Below are positions 1 to 8,935 of a stretch of DNA of 64,000 bases, piece after piece. How positions within the stretch are numbered: the first letter of the stretch is position 1; the number at the start of each line of letters is the position of its first letter. Location of the stretch: contig CAVIJT010000004.1 in NCBI GenBank assembly GCA_963643465.1, forward strand, positions 62,001-126,000. Reading direction: 5' to 3'. Made by a program: the position numbers and the translations under genes. The DNA is from CAG-411 sp963643465. Lineage in GTDB: Bacteria > Bacillota > Clostridia > Lachnospirales > Lachnospiraceae. The notes beneath the pieces were generated by a model that had not been told where the DNA came from, searched no databases, and was given only the letters and a program-made list of their open reading frames with translations.

Positions 1-33
1 GCACTTTTGGCGTATAAGCAAAGAAAAGCATAA
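1..33 (+). CDS. C-terminal tail of an upstream gene (partial)
   Basis: Frame 1 is open from the window edge to a TAA at 31-33 and encodes the eleven-residue-or-shorter basic tail ALLAYKQRKA. Too little remains to name a family. It lies 72 bases upstream of the spoIIM start and in the same direction, so it may be the previous gene of the same transcript. It could also be a chance open frame. Confidence 0.3.
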   Translation, partial: ALLAYKQRKA

Positions 34-105
34 ATGAATAAAGGGATATTGTACTAAAGAAAAGTAGATAAGCATATATTTAGAAAAAAGATTTTTGGAG
101 AAAAT

Positions 106-708
106 ATGCTGAAAAAATGGACGTGCAAGGAGAAAAAATGGTCTCGATTTCTAATGTGGATCTTAATGGGTTTTTTGATGGGGGCAGCGTTTGCCAGTTT
201 GTTTTTTTCGATGGGAAAAGAAAGTTTTTTGAATATGGAAGAACAAATGTGGAATACGATAAAATCTATACGGACAGTGGAAATCAGCTATATCATCAAT
301 GAAGTAATTGTACAGGGAAAAGAAATACTTATTTTATTTATTATTGTTATGTCTTCTTGGTATGATGTTTTACTATTTTTGTTTTGGCTTCGTAAAGGTT
401 TTTTATTTGGAATATTTATGGGGATGTTAGCAAAATGTCATGGATTTTATGGCATTTTGCTAGGAATATGTTACATATTTCCAAAGGAGTATATTTATAC
501 CTTGTTAGAATATGGTATTGTAATTGCATTACTAAATACAAAATATAAAGGGGCTGGAAGAAAAAAGGCAAATATGCTTGCTAGAGGGATGAAAGGTGTA
601 ACTTTTGTTGGTGGGATAATGGCGGTTTTAATAATAGGCGCTTTGAGCGAATTGGTGATAGGATTTAAAATTTTGTCACAGTTTGCATTATGTTTATGTC
701 ACTTATAA
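106..708 (+). CDS. spoIIM: Stage II sporulation protein M-like membrane protein
   Basis: A 200-residue, strongly hydrophobic protein with a short basic N-terminus and about five membrane spans (residues ~15-35, 73-95, 98-120, 128-145, 165-195). Length and hydropathy fit SpoIIM, a membrane part of the DMP complex (SpoIID, SpoIIM, SpoIIP) that drives engulfment of the forespore. In many Firmicutes spoIIM lies close to a D,D-carboxypeptidase gene, as it does here. The ATG follows TTTTGGAGA at a workable distance. The stop codon abuts an interspersed repeat. The family call rests on length, topology and neighbours rather than a signature motif, so a different SpoIIM-like or unknown membrane protein remains possible. 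Confidence 0.65.
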   Translation: MLKKWTCKEKKWSRFLMWILMGFLMGAAFASLFFSMGKESFLNMEEQMWNTIKSIRTVEISYIINEVIVQGKEILILFIIVMSSWYDVLLFLFWLRKGFLFGIFMGMLAKCHGFYGILLGICYIFPKEYIYTLLEYGIVIALLNTKYKGAGRKKANMLARGMKGVTFVGGIMAVLIIGALSELVIGFKILSQFALCLCHL

Positions 709-800
709 TTTACGTGAGTAGTGAGGAAGATTGAGTGTGTCCATGAAAATTTGAGAACACTAGGATAATCTGAGAAACTTGCCAAGTATGTTTTTGGTGA
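709..800 (-). repeat. Interspersed repeat family 1, copy A
   Basis: Begins directly after the spoIIM stop with TTTACGTGAGTAGTGAGGAA and later has ATAATCTGAGAAAC. It matches copy D (53736-53808) in the same orientation, and copies B, C and E when reverse-complemented. It carries an extra segment near the middle relative to copy D, so it is more diverged. Non-coding. Confidence 0.55.
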
Positions 801-1103
801 TTGGGAGCCTTATGAAAAAGGACACTTTGCATTGAAATATTAATAAGAAAAAATTGCATTTTGTGAAAAAAGTGAAATGTAAATTGCATTATTGTGGTAA
901 ATAGTATATAATAATAGAAAGGGAAACAAATGGTCTGGATATGCTGGAAATGCTCTTTTAGTCTACATTTTGGGATTAAGAAGCAAGTGAAACATAGACT
1001 GTGGAATGTACATGTATTCTGAAGAAAGCAGAGTTTCCAACGGCCTAACCTTTGTGTCTGGTAGAAATATTGGATGCAAAAGAAAAACAGCGGGGTGATT
1101 GAT
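801..1103 (+). other. Non-coding gap with a promoter and a long leader
   Basis: No convincing gene is present. A sigma-A type promoter lies at 884-912, leaving about 185 bases of leader before the small gene at 1104. The leader holds an imperfect inverted repeat (AGTCTAC near 960, ATAGACT near 993). No known riboswitch motif was recognised. Confidence 0.4.
884..912 (+). promoter_or_regulatory. Sigma-A type promoter for the small gene at 1104
   Basis: TTGCAT at 884-889, a 17-base spacer, then a perfect TATAAT at 907-912. It lies in an AT-rich stretch and points towards the gene at 1104. Confidence 0.5.
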
Positions 1104-1328
1104 ATGAAACAGGAAGAATTTGATGGGATCATTCGATATTTAGATCATACTATCGATAATGACAGGAAAATTTATCAACAAGTGATGAAAGGTAGGGAAT
1201 ATGAAGCGGAGATGTTTGGAAAGGCGATTACCGCAGCCAACGCATTCTTAAAAGAGGACATGAACTTTACTGGACATCAGGTAAAAGCATTATTGAAATA
1301 TATTTATGAGGTGCCATTTACGAAGTAA
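1104..1328 (+). CDS. Small protein of unknown function, 74 residues
   Basis: I do not recognise this protein. It begins MKQEEFDGIIRYL and is a soluble, mainly helical, mildly acidic chain with no membrane span or cysteine motif. The ATG at 1104 is preferred over the in-frame ATG at 1074 because GGGGTGATT lies just before it. It has its own promoter (884-912) and is closed by a clear intrinsic terminator at 1331-1364, so it is probably a monocistronic small gene rather than a chance frame. Confidence 0.6.
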   Translation: MKQEEFDGIIRYLDHTIDNDRKIYQQVMKGREYEAEMFGKAITAANAFLKEDMNFTGHQVKALLKYIYEVPFTK

Positions 1329-1330
1329 GT

Positions 1331-1364
1331 AAAAGGGAATATTCTAGGTGAATATTCCCTTTTT
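1331..1364 (+). terminator. Intrinsic terminator after the small gene
   Basis: AAAAGGGAATATT at 1331-1343 pairs with AATATTCCCTTTT at 1351-1363, followed by T residues. The hairpin starts two bases after the stop codon. Confidence 0.85.
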
Positions 1365-1368
1365 GGTT

Positions 1369-1490
1369 GCAAAAGCTCGGCAAGTACAATCATGCTTGCA
1401 TGAAATTGTATTTGCTGGGCGTAAGAACATGGAGTATATAGTGCGGAATGTTCGCAAGCGAATCGAATAGGAGTCAGACTACTCGATTGT
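1369..1490 (+). repeat. Interspersed repeat family 2, copy 1
   Basis: Starts with GCAAAAGCTCG right behind the terminator T-tract. The core at 1439-1490 matches 32872-32923 at 49 of 52 positions. Between prefix and core this copy has a segment absent from copy 2, containing an inverted repeat (GCAAGTACAAT near 1379 against ATTGTATTTGC near 1405, one mismatch). Non-coding. Confidence 0.8.
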
Positions 1491-1565
1491 AAATCATTTA
1501 TGGGAAAGTTCGTTCTATAAAAGGAATGCTATCGTATAATATAATAAAAAACATTGGTGATTAAT

Positions 1566-2762
1566 TTGAAAATGATTCAACGAATCTTTTGTTCTTTGTT
1601 TTTGACTGTGGGCTTGATTATTCCTCAAAATGTGATTTTGGCGGAAGAGACTACAACAACAGCAATTAACGTGGAAGCGAAATCTTTTGTATTAATTGAA
1701 GCGAGTACGGGCAAAATTATATGTGAAAAGCAAAAGGACAAAGAACTTATGCCAGCTAGTATTACGAAGATTATGACGTTAATACTAATATTTGAAGCGA
1801 TTGATGAGGGAAAGATAAAGATGGAGGATACAGTTACTGTCAGTGAACATGCGGCAAGCATGGGTGGTTCTCAGGTATATTTGGAAGCTGGTGAAACACA
1901 GACGGTGGAGACTATGATAAAATGTATTTCTGTTTCTAGTGCAAATGATGCTTGTGTGGCTATGGCAGAGCATATTGCAGGAAGCGAAGAGGCTTTTGTG
2001 GCACAAATGAATGAAAAAGCTGCTGAACTTGGTATGAAGCATAGTCACTTTATGAATTGTTGTGGATTGGACGATGGCTTAACAGAGGGACAGCATTATT
2101 CGTCGGCTTATGATATAGCACTAATGTCCAGGGAACTGCTTACCAAACATGAGGGTATTAAGGAATTTTCTACCATATGGATGGACACCATTACCCATGT
2201 GACAAGAAAGGGTGAGAGTGAATTTGGTCTTACTAATACGAACAAATTGGTGAGAACATACCAAGGAATTACTGGATTGAAAACGGGGTCTACCAGTAAA
2301 GCAAAATATTGTCTTAGTGCCTCAGCGGAGAGAAATGGTCTTGAATTGATCGCAGTAGTTATGGCGGCACCAGAGCCAAATACAAGATTTACAGATGCAG
2401 CTAGTTTGTTAGATTATGGCTTTGCAAACTGTACCATTTATAAAGATGAAAATAGTAATTTATTTAAACAGAAGGTAAAAGTAGAAAAGGGAAAAAAAGA
2501 ATTTGCATTGGTAGCTCCAGCCAAATCCTTTTCTTATTTATGCACCAATGGGGAAAGTGTACAAGAAATAGACAAGAAATATGAATGGAAACAGACAATA
2601 AATGCTCCGGTGAATAAAGGAGATGTGGTGGGGGAAATAATATACTATTATGGTGAGAAAGAGATTGGAAGAGTGGATATTGTATCTATGCAAAAAATTA
2701 AAAAGGCAGGATATCTTGATTATTTGAAAAAATGCAAAGATTCCTTTTTCGTATTTCAATAA
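1566..2762 (+). CDS. D-alanyl-D-alanine carboxypeptidase (DacF/PBP5 family)
   Basis: A serine peptidase that trims the terminal D-Ala from peptidoglycan stem peptides outside the membrane. The three motifs of the S11 family are present: SITK with the active serine, SSAND as the SxN motif, and LKTGST as the KTG box. An N-terminal signal sequence ends around VILAEE, and a C-terminal domain follows the catalytic one, as usual for PBP5-type enzymes. The protein ends without a clear amphipathic anchor helix. GGTGATTAAT five bases before the TTG at 1566 favours that start; the ATG at 1572 or TTG at 1554 are alternatives. Its placement near spoIIM suggests the sporulation-linked DacF branch, which is inference. 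Confidence 0.85.
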   Translation: MKMIQRIFCSLFLTVGLIIPQNVILAEETTTTAINVEAKSFVLIEASTGKIICEKQKDKELMPASITKIMTLILIFEAIDEGKIKMEDTVTVSEHAASMGGSQVYLEAGETQTVETMIKCISVSSANDACVAMAEHIAGSEEAFVAQMNEKAAELGMKHSHFMNCCGLDDGLTEGQHYSSAYDIALMSRELLTKHEGIKEFSTIWMDTITHVTRKGESEFGLTNTNKLVRTYQGITGLKTGSTSKAKYCLSASAERNGLELIAVVMAAPEPNTRFTDAASLLDYGFANCTIYKDENSNLFKQKVKVEKGKKEFALVAPAKSFSYLCTNGESVQEIDKKYEWKQTINAPVNKGDVVGEIIYYYGEKEIGRVDIVSMQKIKKAGYLDYLKKCKDSFFVFQ

Positions 2763-2796
2763 GTAGATACATAAAAGAAAAAATAAGCGATATATA

Positions 2797-2825
2797 TTGA
2801 CAATTTTTTTGGAATACCATAAAAT
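2797..2825 (+). promoter_or_regulatory. Sigma-A type promoter for the aminotransferase
   Basis: TTGACA at 2797-2802, 17-base spacer, TAAAAT at 2820-2825, located 67 bases before the start codon at 2892. Confidence 0.75.
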
Positions 2826-2891
2826 ATAGTCGTTTGAGTAATAGTAATGAAAAATTGCTAAAGAAAGCAATGATATATAGGAGGTCATCAA

Positions 2892-4178
2892 ATGAAAGCG
2901 TACACTGAGATGAGTAAGGAAGAACTTTTGGCTTTAAATGAGGAGCTGGAAACAAAGTACCAGGAGGCAAAGGCACTAAATCTGGCTTTGGATATGTCCA
3001 GAGGAAAGCCAGCATCTGCACAGCTTGATTTGTCTATGCCGATGATGAGTATTTTAGATGAGAATTCTGTATTAAAGACAGAGGCAGGAATGGATTGCCG
3101 CAACTATGGTATTCTTGATGGTATTCCAGAAGCAAAGCAACTGATGGCAGATATGGTAGGAGCAAAGCCTGAAAATGTCATTGTGTATGGAAATTCAAGT
3201 TTGAATATTATGTATGACACAATTGCACGTTCTATGATTCATGGTGTGTGTGGAAACACTCCATGGTGTAAATTAGATAAGGTAAAATTCCTTTGTCCAG
3301 TACCAGGATATGACAGACATTTTGCCATTACTGAGAGTTTTGGGATTGAGATGATTAACATTCCAATGTCAGAAGATGGTCCTGATATGGATTTAGTAGA
3401 GAAATATGTAAATGAAGATGAAGCGGTAAAGGGAATCTGGTGTGTTCCAAAGTATTCAAATCCACAGGGTATTTCTTATTCGGATGAAACTGTGCGCCGT
3501 TTTGCAGCATTGAAGCCAGCAGCAAAAGATTTCCGTATTTTCTGGGATAACGCATACTGTGTGCATCATATTTATGCAGACAAAAAAGATGAAGTTTTAA
3601 ATATTTTAGAAGAATGTGCAAAAGCTGGAAATCCAGATATGGTATATCAGTTTGCATCTACTTCAAAGGTTACATTCCCAGGTTCAGGAATTGCAGCATT
3701 ATCTGCTTCAGAAGCAAATCTTGCTGATGTAAAAAAACATATGACTTTGCAGACAATTGGTCATGATAAGATTAACCAGTTAAGACATGTTAAGTTTTTG
3801 AAGGATGCAGCTGGAATTCAGGCGCATATGCAAAAACAGGCTGATGTAATCCGTCCTAAGTTTGAGGCTGTTTTAAATGTATTAGAGACAGAACTTGGTG
3901 GACTTGGTATTGCAGAGTGGACAAATCCAAATGGTGGATATTTTATATCTTTTGAGACTTTGGAAGGTTGTGCAAAAGAAGTTGTAGGAAAGTGTAAAGA
4001 AGCTGGTGTTGTTATGACAGGTGCAGGTGCAACATTCCCATATGGAAAAGATCCTAAAGACTCTAATATTCGTATTGCACCAACATTACCTACTCCTGAA
4101 GAGTTGGCTAAGGCAGCAGACTTGTTTGTACTTTGCGTAAAATTGGTTTCTGTTAAGAAGTTATTAGAAACAAAATAA
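2892..4178 (+). CDS. Aspartate aminotransferase-like PLP enzyme (fold type I)
   Basis: A 428-residue pyridoxal-phosphate aminotransferase. The PLP lysine is in ASTSKVTFPGSG, and the early DMSRGKPASAQLDLS segment and the NPNGGYFISFE segment resemble the type Ic aspartate aminotransferases (formerly annotated as alanine-glyoxylate aminotransferases or GntR-like). The FWDNAYCVHH segment supplies the Asp and Tyr that usually contact the cofactor ring. It should transfer an amino group between aspartate (or a similar amino acid) and 2-oxoglutarate in the cytoplasm. GGAGG at 2880-2884 precedes the ATG. The gene has its own promoter and terminator, so it is monocistronic. Exact substrate is not decided by sequence. 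Confidence 0.8.
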   Translation: MKAYTEMSKEELLALNEELETKYQEAKALNLALDMSRGKPASAQLDLSMPMMSILDENSVLKTEAGMDCRNYGILDGIPEAKQLMADMVGAKPENVIVYGNSSLNIMYDTIARSMIHGVCGNTPWCKLDKVKFLCPVPGYDRHFAITESFGIEMINIPMSEDGPDMDLVEKYVNEDEAVKGIWCVPKYSNPQGISYSDETVRRFAALKPAAKDFRIFWDNAYCVHHIYADKKDEVLNILEECAKAGNPDMVYQFASTSKVTFPGSGIAALSASEANLADVKKHMTLQTIGHDKINQLRHVKFLKDAAGIQAHMQKQADVIRPKFEAVLNVLETELGGLGIAEWTNPNGGYFISFETLEGCAKEVVGKCKEAGVVMTGAGATFPYGKDPKDSNIRIAPTLPTPEELAKAADLFVLCVKLVSVKKLLETK

Positions 4179-4195
4179 TTTTGTTTGTTCTTGTT

Positions 4196-4236
4196 AGAGA
4201 AGATTGTGTGATAGATCGCAATCTTCTCTTTTTTTG
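4196..4236 (+). terminator. Intrinsic terminator after the aminotransferase
   Basis: AGAGAAGATTG at 4196-4206 pairs with CAATCTTCTCT at 4219-4229, followed by a run of seven to eight T residues. Confidence 0.9.
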
Positions 4237-4336
4237 CTCTATAGGCTTTTGATATCCCAATTGCTATAGAAAAGTTCTCCGGGCAGGATGCACACCCATT
4301 TGGTATGCCTATTGGACTTGTCTACTTGGTTTTAAA
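4237..4336 (+). repeat. Interspersed repeat family 3, copy 1
   Basis: Starts after the terminator T-tract with GCTCTATAGG and includes GCTATAGAAAAGTTC and GCAGGATGCACAC. The second block matches 58718-58788 (AAAAG...GCAGGATGCGCAC, about 21 of 26), and the first block plus ACTTGTCTACTT match 19607-19670. Boundaries are approximate. Confidence 0.5.
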
Positions 4337-4368
4337 GAATAAAAATATGTTTTGCCATTTTCCGCTAC

Positions 4369-4397
4369 TTGATAAATATGGATAAAAAAGGTAGAAT
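4369..4397 (+). promoter_or_regulatory. Sigma-A type promoter for the hybrid kinase
   Basis: TTGATA at 4369-4374, 17-base spacer, TAGAAT at 4392-4397, 48 bases before the start at 4446. Confidence 0.6.
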
Positions 4398-4445
4398 AAT
4401 ATAGTCTATGCCTTAATATAAAAAGAGAGGAAAAAATAGAATTTT

Positions 4446-7400
4446 ATGGGTAAGAAAACAACGAAAAGACGTTTAAAGAAAGAACAGTTAAAAAATTTGT
4501 TTTTTGGCGGGATTGTATTTTTAGTGGCAATGTTTGCCTTGATGGAAATGGAACAATTAGAGATAGAAGGGAATAAGAATAAAGCACAAACGATAGCGGA
4601 TAATTGTGCAAATGAAGTGGCATATCAGATTAGCAGTATGATGAATAATGCTTATGTGTTGGAATATATGCAGCGACAAAATTTGAGTGATTCTTCTTTC
4701 TTTTTTAAGGTGGCTCCGGAATTGTTGGATAAAATGAACTCGAATATTTCCTTTGTAGCACTGGCACCTGACAATGTGGTGAAAAAAGTATATCCTGCCA
4801 ATGGATATAGTGATTTTCAAAATATTGTATTGGAGGAGTTTGAGGCAACCAAAGAGGCTGCTATTAGAGCAAAAGAGACTAGAAATCTAAATATTTCACA
4901 GCCATTTGTTGTGGGAGATAACAAGGAAAAAATGGTTGTGGGAATACAGGCCATTTATTCACCAGAGCAGAGTGATAATAATTTTTTAGGATATGCAGTT
5001 GTGGGAGTAAAACTGGATTATCTTATTGATTTAGTGGATAAATCTATAAATGGTATGGCATATACAATAAGTGCCATAGATGAAAAAGGAACGGTAGATT
5101 TTGTTGTATCAGATGACCAGAGAGAAGGATTGAATGATCCGGTGACTGCAACTATGGATATGCCGGGAATTGATTGGACGTTATCGGTATCACAAAAACA
5201 ATTATGGTTTAGTGTGAGCAATTTGGCGCTTCGAGTGTTTGTGATTTTACTTATTAGTATTATTGTATATATGGTTGCCCGATTGGTTTATAGAGATATG
5301 TTGAGACAATCAGAAATGCAGGCCATTCTTGAGGAGGAAAAAGAACGATATCAGATTGCTATGGAGAGTTCTTCTGATACCATATTTGAATATGATATTA
5401 CATTGGATAAATGTACATTTTTTGGTTCTATTTTGAATGGAAAGAAAACAGCAGGTACAAAAGTAGAATTGGAAAATTTTGAAACAAAAATACTTACAGG
5501 AGAGATGTTTCATTATCAGGATATAGATACAGCAATGAAATTTTTCTCTGGTGAAAAGACAGAGCCTTTCGAAATACGATATCGGGTCAAACAGGAAGAT
5601 GGACAAACAAAATATGTGTGGTTGTCATTAAAAGGAAGTGTTATTTTTGAGCAGGGCAGACCGATTAAGGTAATTGGTACCACAAGAAATATTCAGGCAA
5701 GAAAAGAACAGGAATGGAAGAAGTTAGAAGAAAGCCACAAGGATAAATTAACTGGTTTGTATACTGAAGAATGTGGACGAATGCTTATTGAACAGTATTT
5801 GACTGTAAAACCTAAGTTGGAGGAATGTGAATTTTTTCTAATAGGAATTGATCATTTTCAACAATTGAATGATGTGTATGGATATATGTTTGCAGATACC
5901 ATTTTAGTGGAAGTAGCAGAGATTATTCGAAGTATTTCTAATAATGGGGATATTTGTTTTCGATTGGGTGGAGATGAGTTTGTTTTGTTTCAAAAGAATT
6001 CAAACAGTCTAAAAGCAGAGCGAACTGCTCATGAAATTATTAAACGTGTAAAAAAAGTATACACAGGAGAAAATGAGGCAATTACCTTGTCATGTAGTAT
6101 TGGACGAGTATCTACTGCTGTATTTCATAATTATGAGCAAATGCTTAAATATGCCCATTTAGCATTTAGTTATTTGAAGGACAATGCCAGAGGAAAACAG
6201 GCAAATTACATAAACATTTCCGATGAGATTGAGGAAATGATGGATCAGTCAGGCTATAATCAGCGGGAAATTTCCGAAATTATTGATACCAATCCGGTAC
6301 AGGAAGGGGATATTATTTCATTTGCTTTTGGAATTTTGGAGAAAACAAAAGATTTGAAGAGTGCTATATATGTGTTGCTTGGACGAATTGGAAAGCGGTT
6401 TGATTTAGCAGAGGTTCGAGTGATTGAGTCGGATATGGACTATTTGAGTTTTCGAGTAAGTTATCGCTGGTGCAATCGAAAGGATGCGCCGGAAGTTGCT
6501 GCTGTTACACATTTAGATAGTAACAAGATTGTCAAAAAGATATATAAACGTTTTGAAGAAGATGGATCTTATGAGATGACAGAGCAAATGCTTCAAACAC
6601 AAAAAGAAGAGATTGGTGATTTGTTTCAGGGAGTGGACAGTCAGGCTCATTTATTATGCCCTATGTGTGAAGAAGGAGCTTATAAAGGGGCTATAGATTT
6701 TGTATCAAGGGAAAAAAAGCGAAAATGGACAACAGAAGAAAAGCATGTGTTTAAAGAGGTTACAAAGATTATTACAACCCATATTAGTCGTGTGAATGCG
6801 GATATTGCAAGCAAAGCAAAATCTGAATTTTTATCTCGTATGTCTCATGAGATTCGAACACCAATGAACGGTATCATAGGAATGACGAATATTGCAATGA
6901 ACTGTGTGGATGATAAGAGTAAAGTGGAAGAATGTCTTTCGAAGATAGATGTATCTACAAACTATCTTCTTACTTTAATTAATGACATTTTAGATATGTC
7001 CAGAATCGAAAGTGGAAAGATGACCATTAGCAATGAAAAGATGGATTTGGATATTATTTTAAAAGAAGTTGAGGTATTGATTGAGCCTCAGGCAAAAGAT
7101 AAAAACTTACAGTTTGTTTTGGATTCTCAGTATACAACTTCCTATATTTATGGTGATGCGTTGCGACTAAATCAAGTATTGATTAATTTGCTTGGAAATG
7201 CTTTGAAATTTACGCCTGAGGGCGGAGTAGTCACCCTTTGTGTACGGGAAGTTTTGCGCGAAAGAGATATTATAGCCGTTTATTTTGAAGTCCGTGACAC
7301 AGGTATTGGAATTAGTGAGGAAAATAAACTTCGCATTTTTGAGGCCTTTGAGCAGGAGAAAAATGATACTGCTAATAAATATGGAGGAACTGGTCTTGGT

Positions 7401-7937
7401 CTAGCCATTAGTAATAATTTAGTTCATCTGATGGGCGGCAACTTGGAAGTGAAAAGTCAGGAAAATGTAGGATCGGCATTTTCATTTACCTTAACATTCC
7501 ATACGTTCCAAGAGGAATTCTTAGTAGAAGAAGAACAAGAGAATACCATTTCTTTGGAAGGAAAACAGATACTTGTTGTAGAAGATAATCCACTAAATGC
7601 AGAAATTGCCCAGACACTTTTAGAGATGGATGGTTGCGTGGTAACTATTGTTCATAATGGACAGGAAGCTGTAGATATCTTTGAGCAGAAACCGGAAAAT
7701 ACATTTGATTGTATTTTGATGGATATTCGAATGCCTGTAATGAATGGAATGGAAGCAACAAGACATATTCGTACTTCTGGAAAAGGAGATGCACGAACGA
7801 TACCAATTATTGCTTTGTCTGCAAATGCTTTTGATGAAGATACGAAGAAATCCATTGAATGTGGAATGAATGGACATGTGGCAAAGCCAATTGATGTGGA
7901 GATGTTGCATAATGTATTATATAAAGTTTTGAAATAA
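4446..7937 (+). CDS. Hybrid sensor histidine kinase with GGDEF-like domain
   Basis: A 1163-residue membrane signalling protein. Domains in order: membrane span (~17-35), extracytoplasmic Cache-like sensor (~40-255), second span (~259-281), PAS (~300-420), GGDEF-like (~435-590, RLGGDEF at ~506), a GAF-like region (~610-770), HisKA with SHEIRTPMNG (phosphorylated His ~801), HATPase with LGNALKFT and GTGLGLA, and a C-terminal receiver with LMDIRMP (Asp ~1093). The kinase and receiver motifs are intact. The GGDEF-like domain has GID where active cyclases have the metal-binding DxD, and NNGD in place of the RxxD inhibitory site, so it may bind nucleotide without making c-di-GMP. A partner for the receiver is not encoded nearby. 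Confidence 0.9.
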   Translation: MGKKTTKRRLKKEQLKNLFFGGIVFLVAMFALMEMEQLEIEGNKNKAQTIADNCANEVAYQISSMMNNAYVLEYMQRQNLSDSSFFFKVAPELLDKMNSNISFVALAPDNVVKKVYPANGYSDFQNIVLEEFEATKEAAIRAKETRNLNISQPFVVGDNKEKMVVGIQAIYSPEQSDNNFLGYAVVGVKLDYLIDLVDKSINGMAYTISAIDEKGTVDFVVSDDQREGLNDPVTATMDMPGIDWTLSVSQKQLWFSVSNLALRVFVILLISIIVYMVARLVYRDMLRQSEMQAILEEEKERYQIAMESSSDTIFEYDITLDKCTFFGSILNGKKTAGTKVELENFETKILTGEMFHYQDIDTAMKFFSGEKTEPFEIRYRVKQEDGQTKYVWLSLKGSVIFEQGRPIKVIGTTRNIQARKEQEWKKLEESHKDKLTGLYTEECGRMLIEQYLTVKPKLEECEFFLIGIDHFQQLNDVYGYMFADTILVEVAEIIRSISNNGDICFRLGGDEFVLFQKNSNSLKAERTAHEIIKRVKKVYTGENEAITLSCSIGRVSTAVFHNYEQMLKYAHLAFSYLKDNARGKQANYINISDEIEEMMDQSGYNQREISEIIDTNPVQEGDIISFAFGILEKTKDLKSAIYVLLGRIGKRFDLAEVRVIESDMDYLSFRVSYRWCNRKDAPEVAAVTHLDSNKIVKKIYKRFEEDGSYEMTEQMLQTQKEEIGDLFQGVDSQAHLLCPMCEEGAYKGAIDFVSREKKRKWTTEEKHVFKEVTKIITTHISRVNADIASKAKSEFLSRMSHEIRTPMNGIIGMTNIAMNCVDDKSKVEECLSKIDVSTNYLLTLINDILDMSRIESGKMTISNEKMDLDIILKEVEVLIEPQAKDKNLQFVLDSQYTTSYIYGDALRLNQVLINLLGNALKFTPEGGVVTLCVREVLRERDIIAVYFEVRDTGIGISEENKLRIFEAFEQEKNDTANKYGGTGLGLAISNNLVHLMGGNLEVKSQENVGSAFSFTLTFHTFQEEFLVEEEQENTISLEGKQILVVEDNPLNAEIAQTLLEMDGCVVTIVHNGQEAVDIFEQKPENTFDCILMDIRMPVMNGMEATRHIRTSGKGDARTIPIIALSANAFDEDTKKSIECGMNGHVAKPIDVEMLHNVLYKVLK

Positions 7938-7962
7938 GTGAAATTTATATTGGGGGAATAGT

Positions 7963-8826
7963 GTGAAAATAATTGGAATTATAGCAGGAGTTCTTTTTTT
8001 AGCAATTGTGTTGTTGGTGTTGCTTTGCAAATATTACAATGATGCTTTGCAATGTGAATATTATACGATAGAAGACAAGGAATTACCCGTTGCATTTAAA
8101 GGAACAAAGATTGTTATGTTAGCTGATTTACATGAACATGAATTTGGAGAAAGAAACAAAAAATTATTAGAAAAAATAAGAGCGCAACATCCGGATTATA
8201 TTATGATTGCAGGAGATTTGCTTATAAAAGGGGAATGTTTGCGTGGAGACAAAATTGTTTCTTTTCTGGAACAATTGGCAAAATTATGTCCAGTCTATTA
8301 TGCACCGGGAAATCATGAAGAATATTTGGAGCGAGTTTGTGGGGAAGAAGTTTATGGAGAATACCTTGCAAAGCTAAAACAGATTGGAGTTACTTATCTT
8401 GCCAATCAATCTGCCTATCTTATAAAGGGAGATCAGCAGATACGAGTTACGGGATTGCATTTACAGAAAAAGTATTTTGCAAAGTTTTATGAGCCTGTTA
8501 CTTTTGAAATGGAACATTTGCAGGAATTAATTGGAAAAAAGCAAGAACCATATGAAATACTAATTGCGCATAATCCTAATTATCTTCCCGTGTATGCAAA
8601 ATGGGGAGCAAATGTAGTGCTTTCCGGCCATGTACATGGTGGTGTTGTGATTTTTCCTTTGGTGGGAGGTGTTATTTCCACAACCTTTCAATTATTTCCT
8701 AAATATGATTTTGGTATGTTTAAGGAAGGAAATACAAAGATGGTGTTATCCAGAGGGTTAGGGGTACATACGATTCGATTGCGATTATTTAATAAACCGG
8801 AAATTTCTGTAATCTCCCTTAAATAG
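7963..8826 (+). CDS. Membrane-anchored metallophosphoesterase (YkuE-like)
   Basis: A 287-residue protein with one N-terminal membrane span (residues 4-22) followed by a calcineurin-type phosphoesterase domain. The metal-binding motifs appear in order: ADLHEHEF (Asp55, His57), AGDLL, APGNHEE (~115-121), IAHNP and SGHVHGG. Proteins of this shape act at the membrane on phosphoesters; YkuE relatives have been linked to cell-wall localisation and lipid-type substrates such as UDP-diacylglucosamine. The substrate here is unknown. A GTG start at 7963 follows GGGGGAA, 26 bases after the hybrid kinase stop, so the two may be co-transcribed. Confidence 0.85.
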   Translation: MKIIGIIAGVLFLAIVLLVLLCKYYNDALQCEYYTIEDKELPVAFKGTKIVMLADLHEHEFGERNKKLLEKIRAQHPDYIMIAGDLLIKGECLRGDKIVSFLEQLAKLCPVYYAPGNHEEYLERVCGEEVYGEYLAKLKQIGVTYLANQSAYLIKGDQQIRVTGLHLQKKYFAKFYEPVTFEMEHLQELIGKKQEPYEILIAHNPNYLPVYAKWGANVVLSGHVHGGVVIFPLVGGVISTTFQLFPKYDFGMFKEGNTKMVLSRGLGVHTIRLRLFNKPEISVISLK

Positions 8827-8888
8827 GAAAAGACTTGCGAAAAGAAAGTTTTGTTAGTAGAATATTAGTATGGACAATTGTAACGACA

Positions 8889-8907
8889 AACTCAAAAAGT
8901 GAGTTTC
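8889..8907 (+). other. Small hairpin upstream of the M50-like gene
   Basis: AAACTCA and TGAGTTT flank a five-base AAAAG loop at about 8889-8907. The downstream half continues GTGAGTTTCTCG, identical to the start of repeat family 1 copy B, so this may be a fragment of that family. A TATAAT lies just after it near 8916. There is no T-tract, so it is not a simple terminator. Confidence 0.4.
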
Positions 8908-8935
8908 TCGTGATTATAATTTAGGGGGAATGAGA

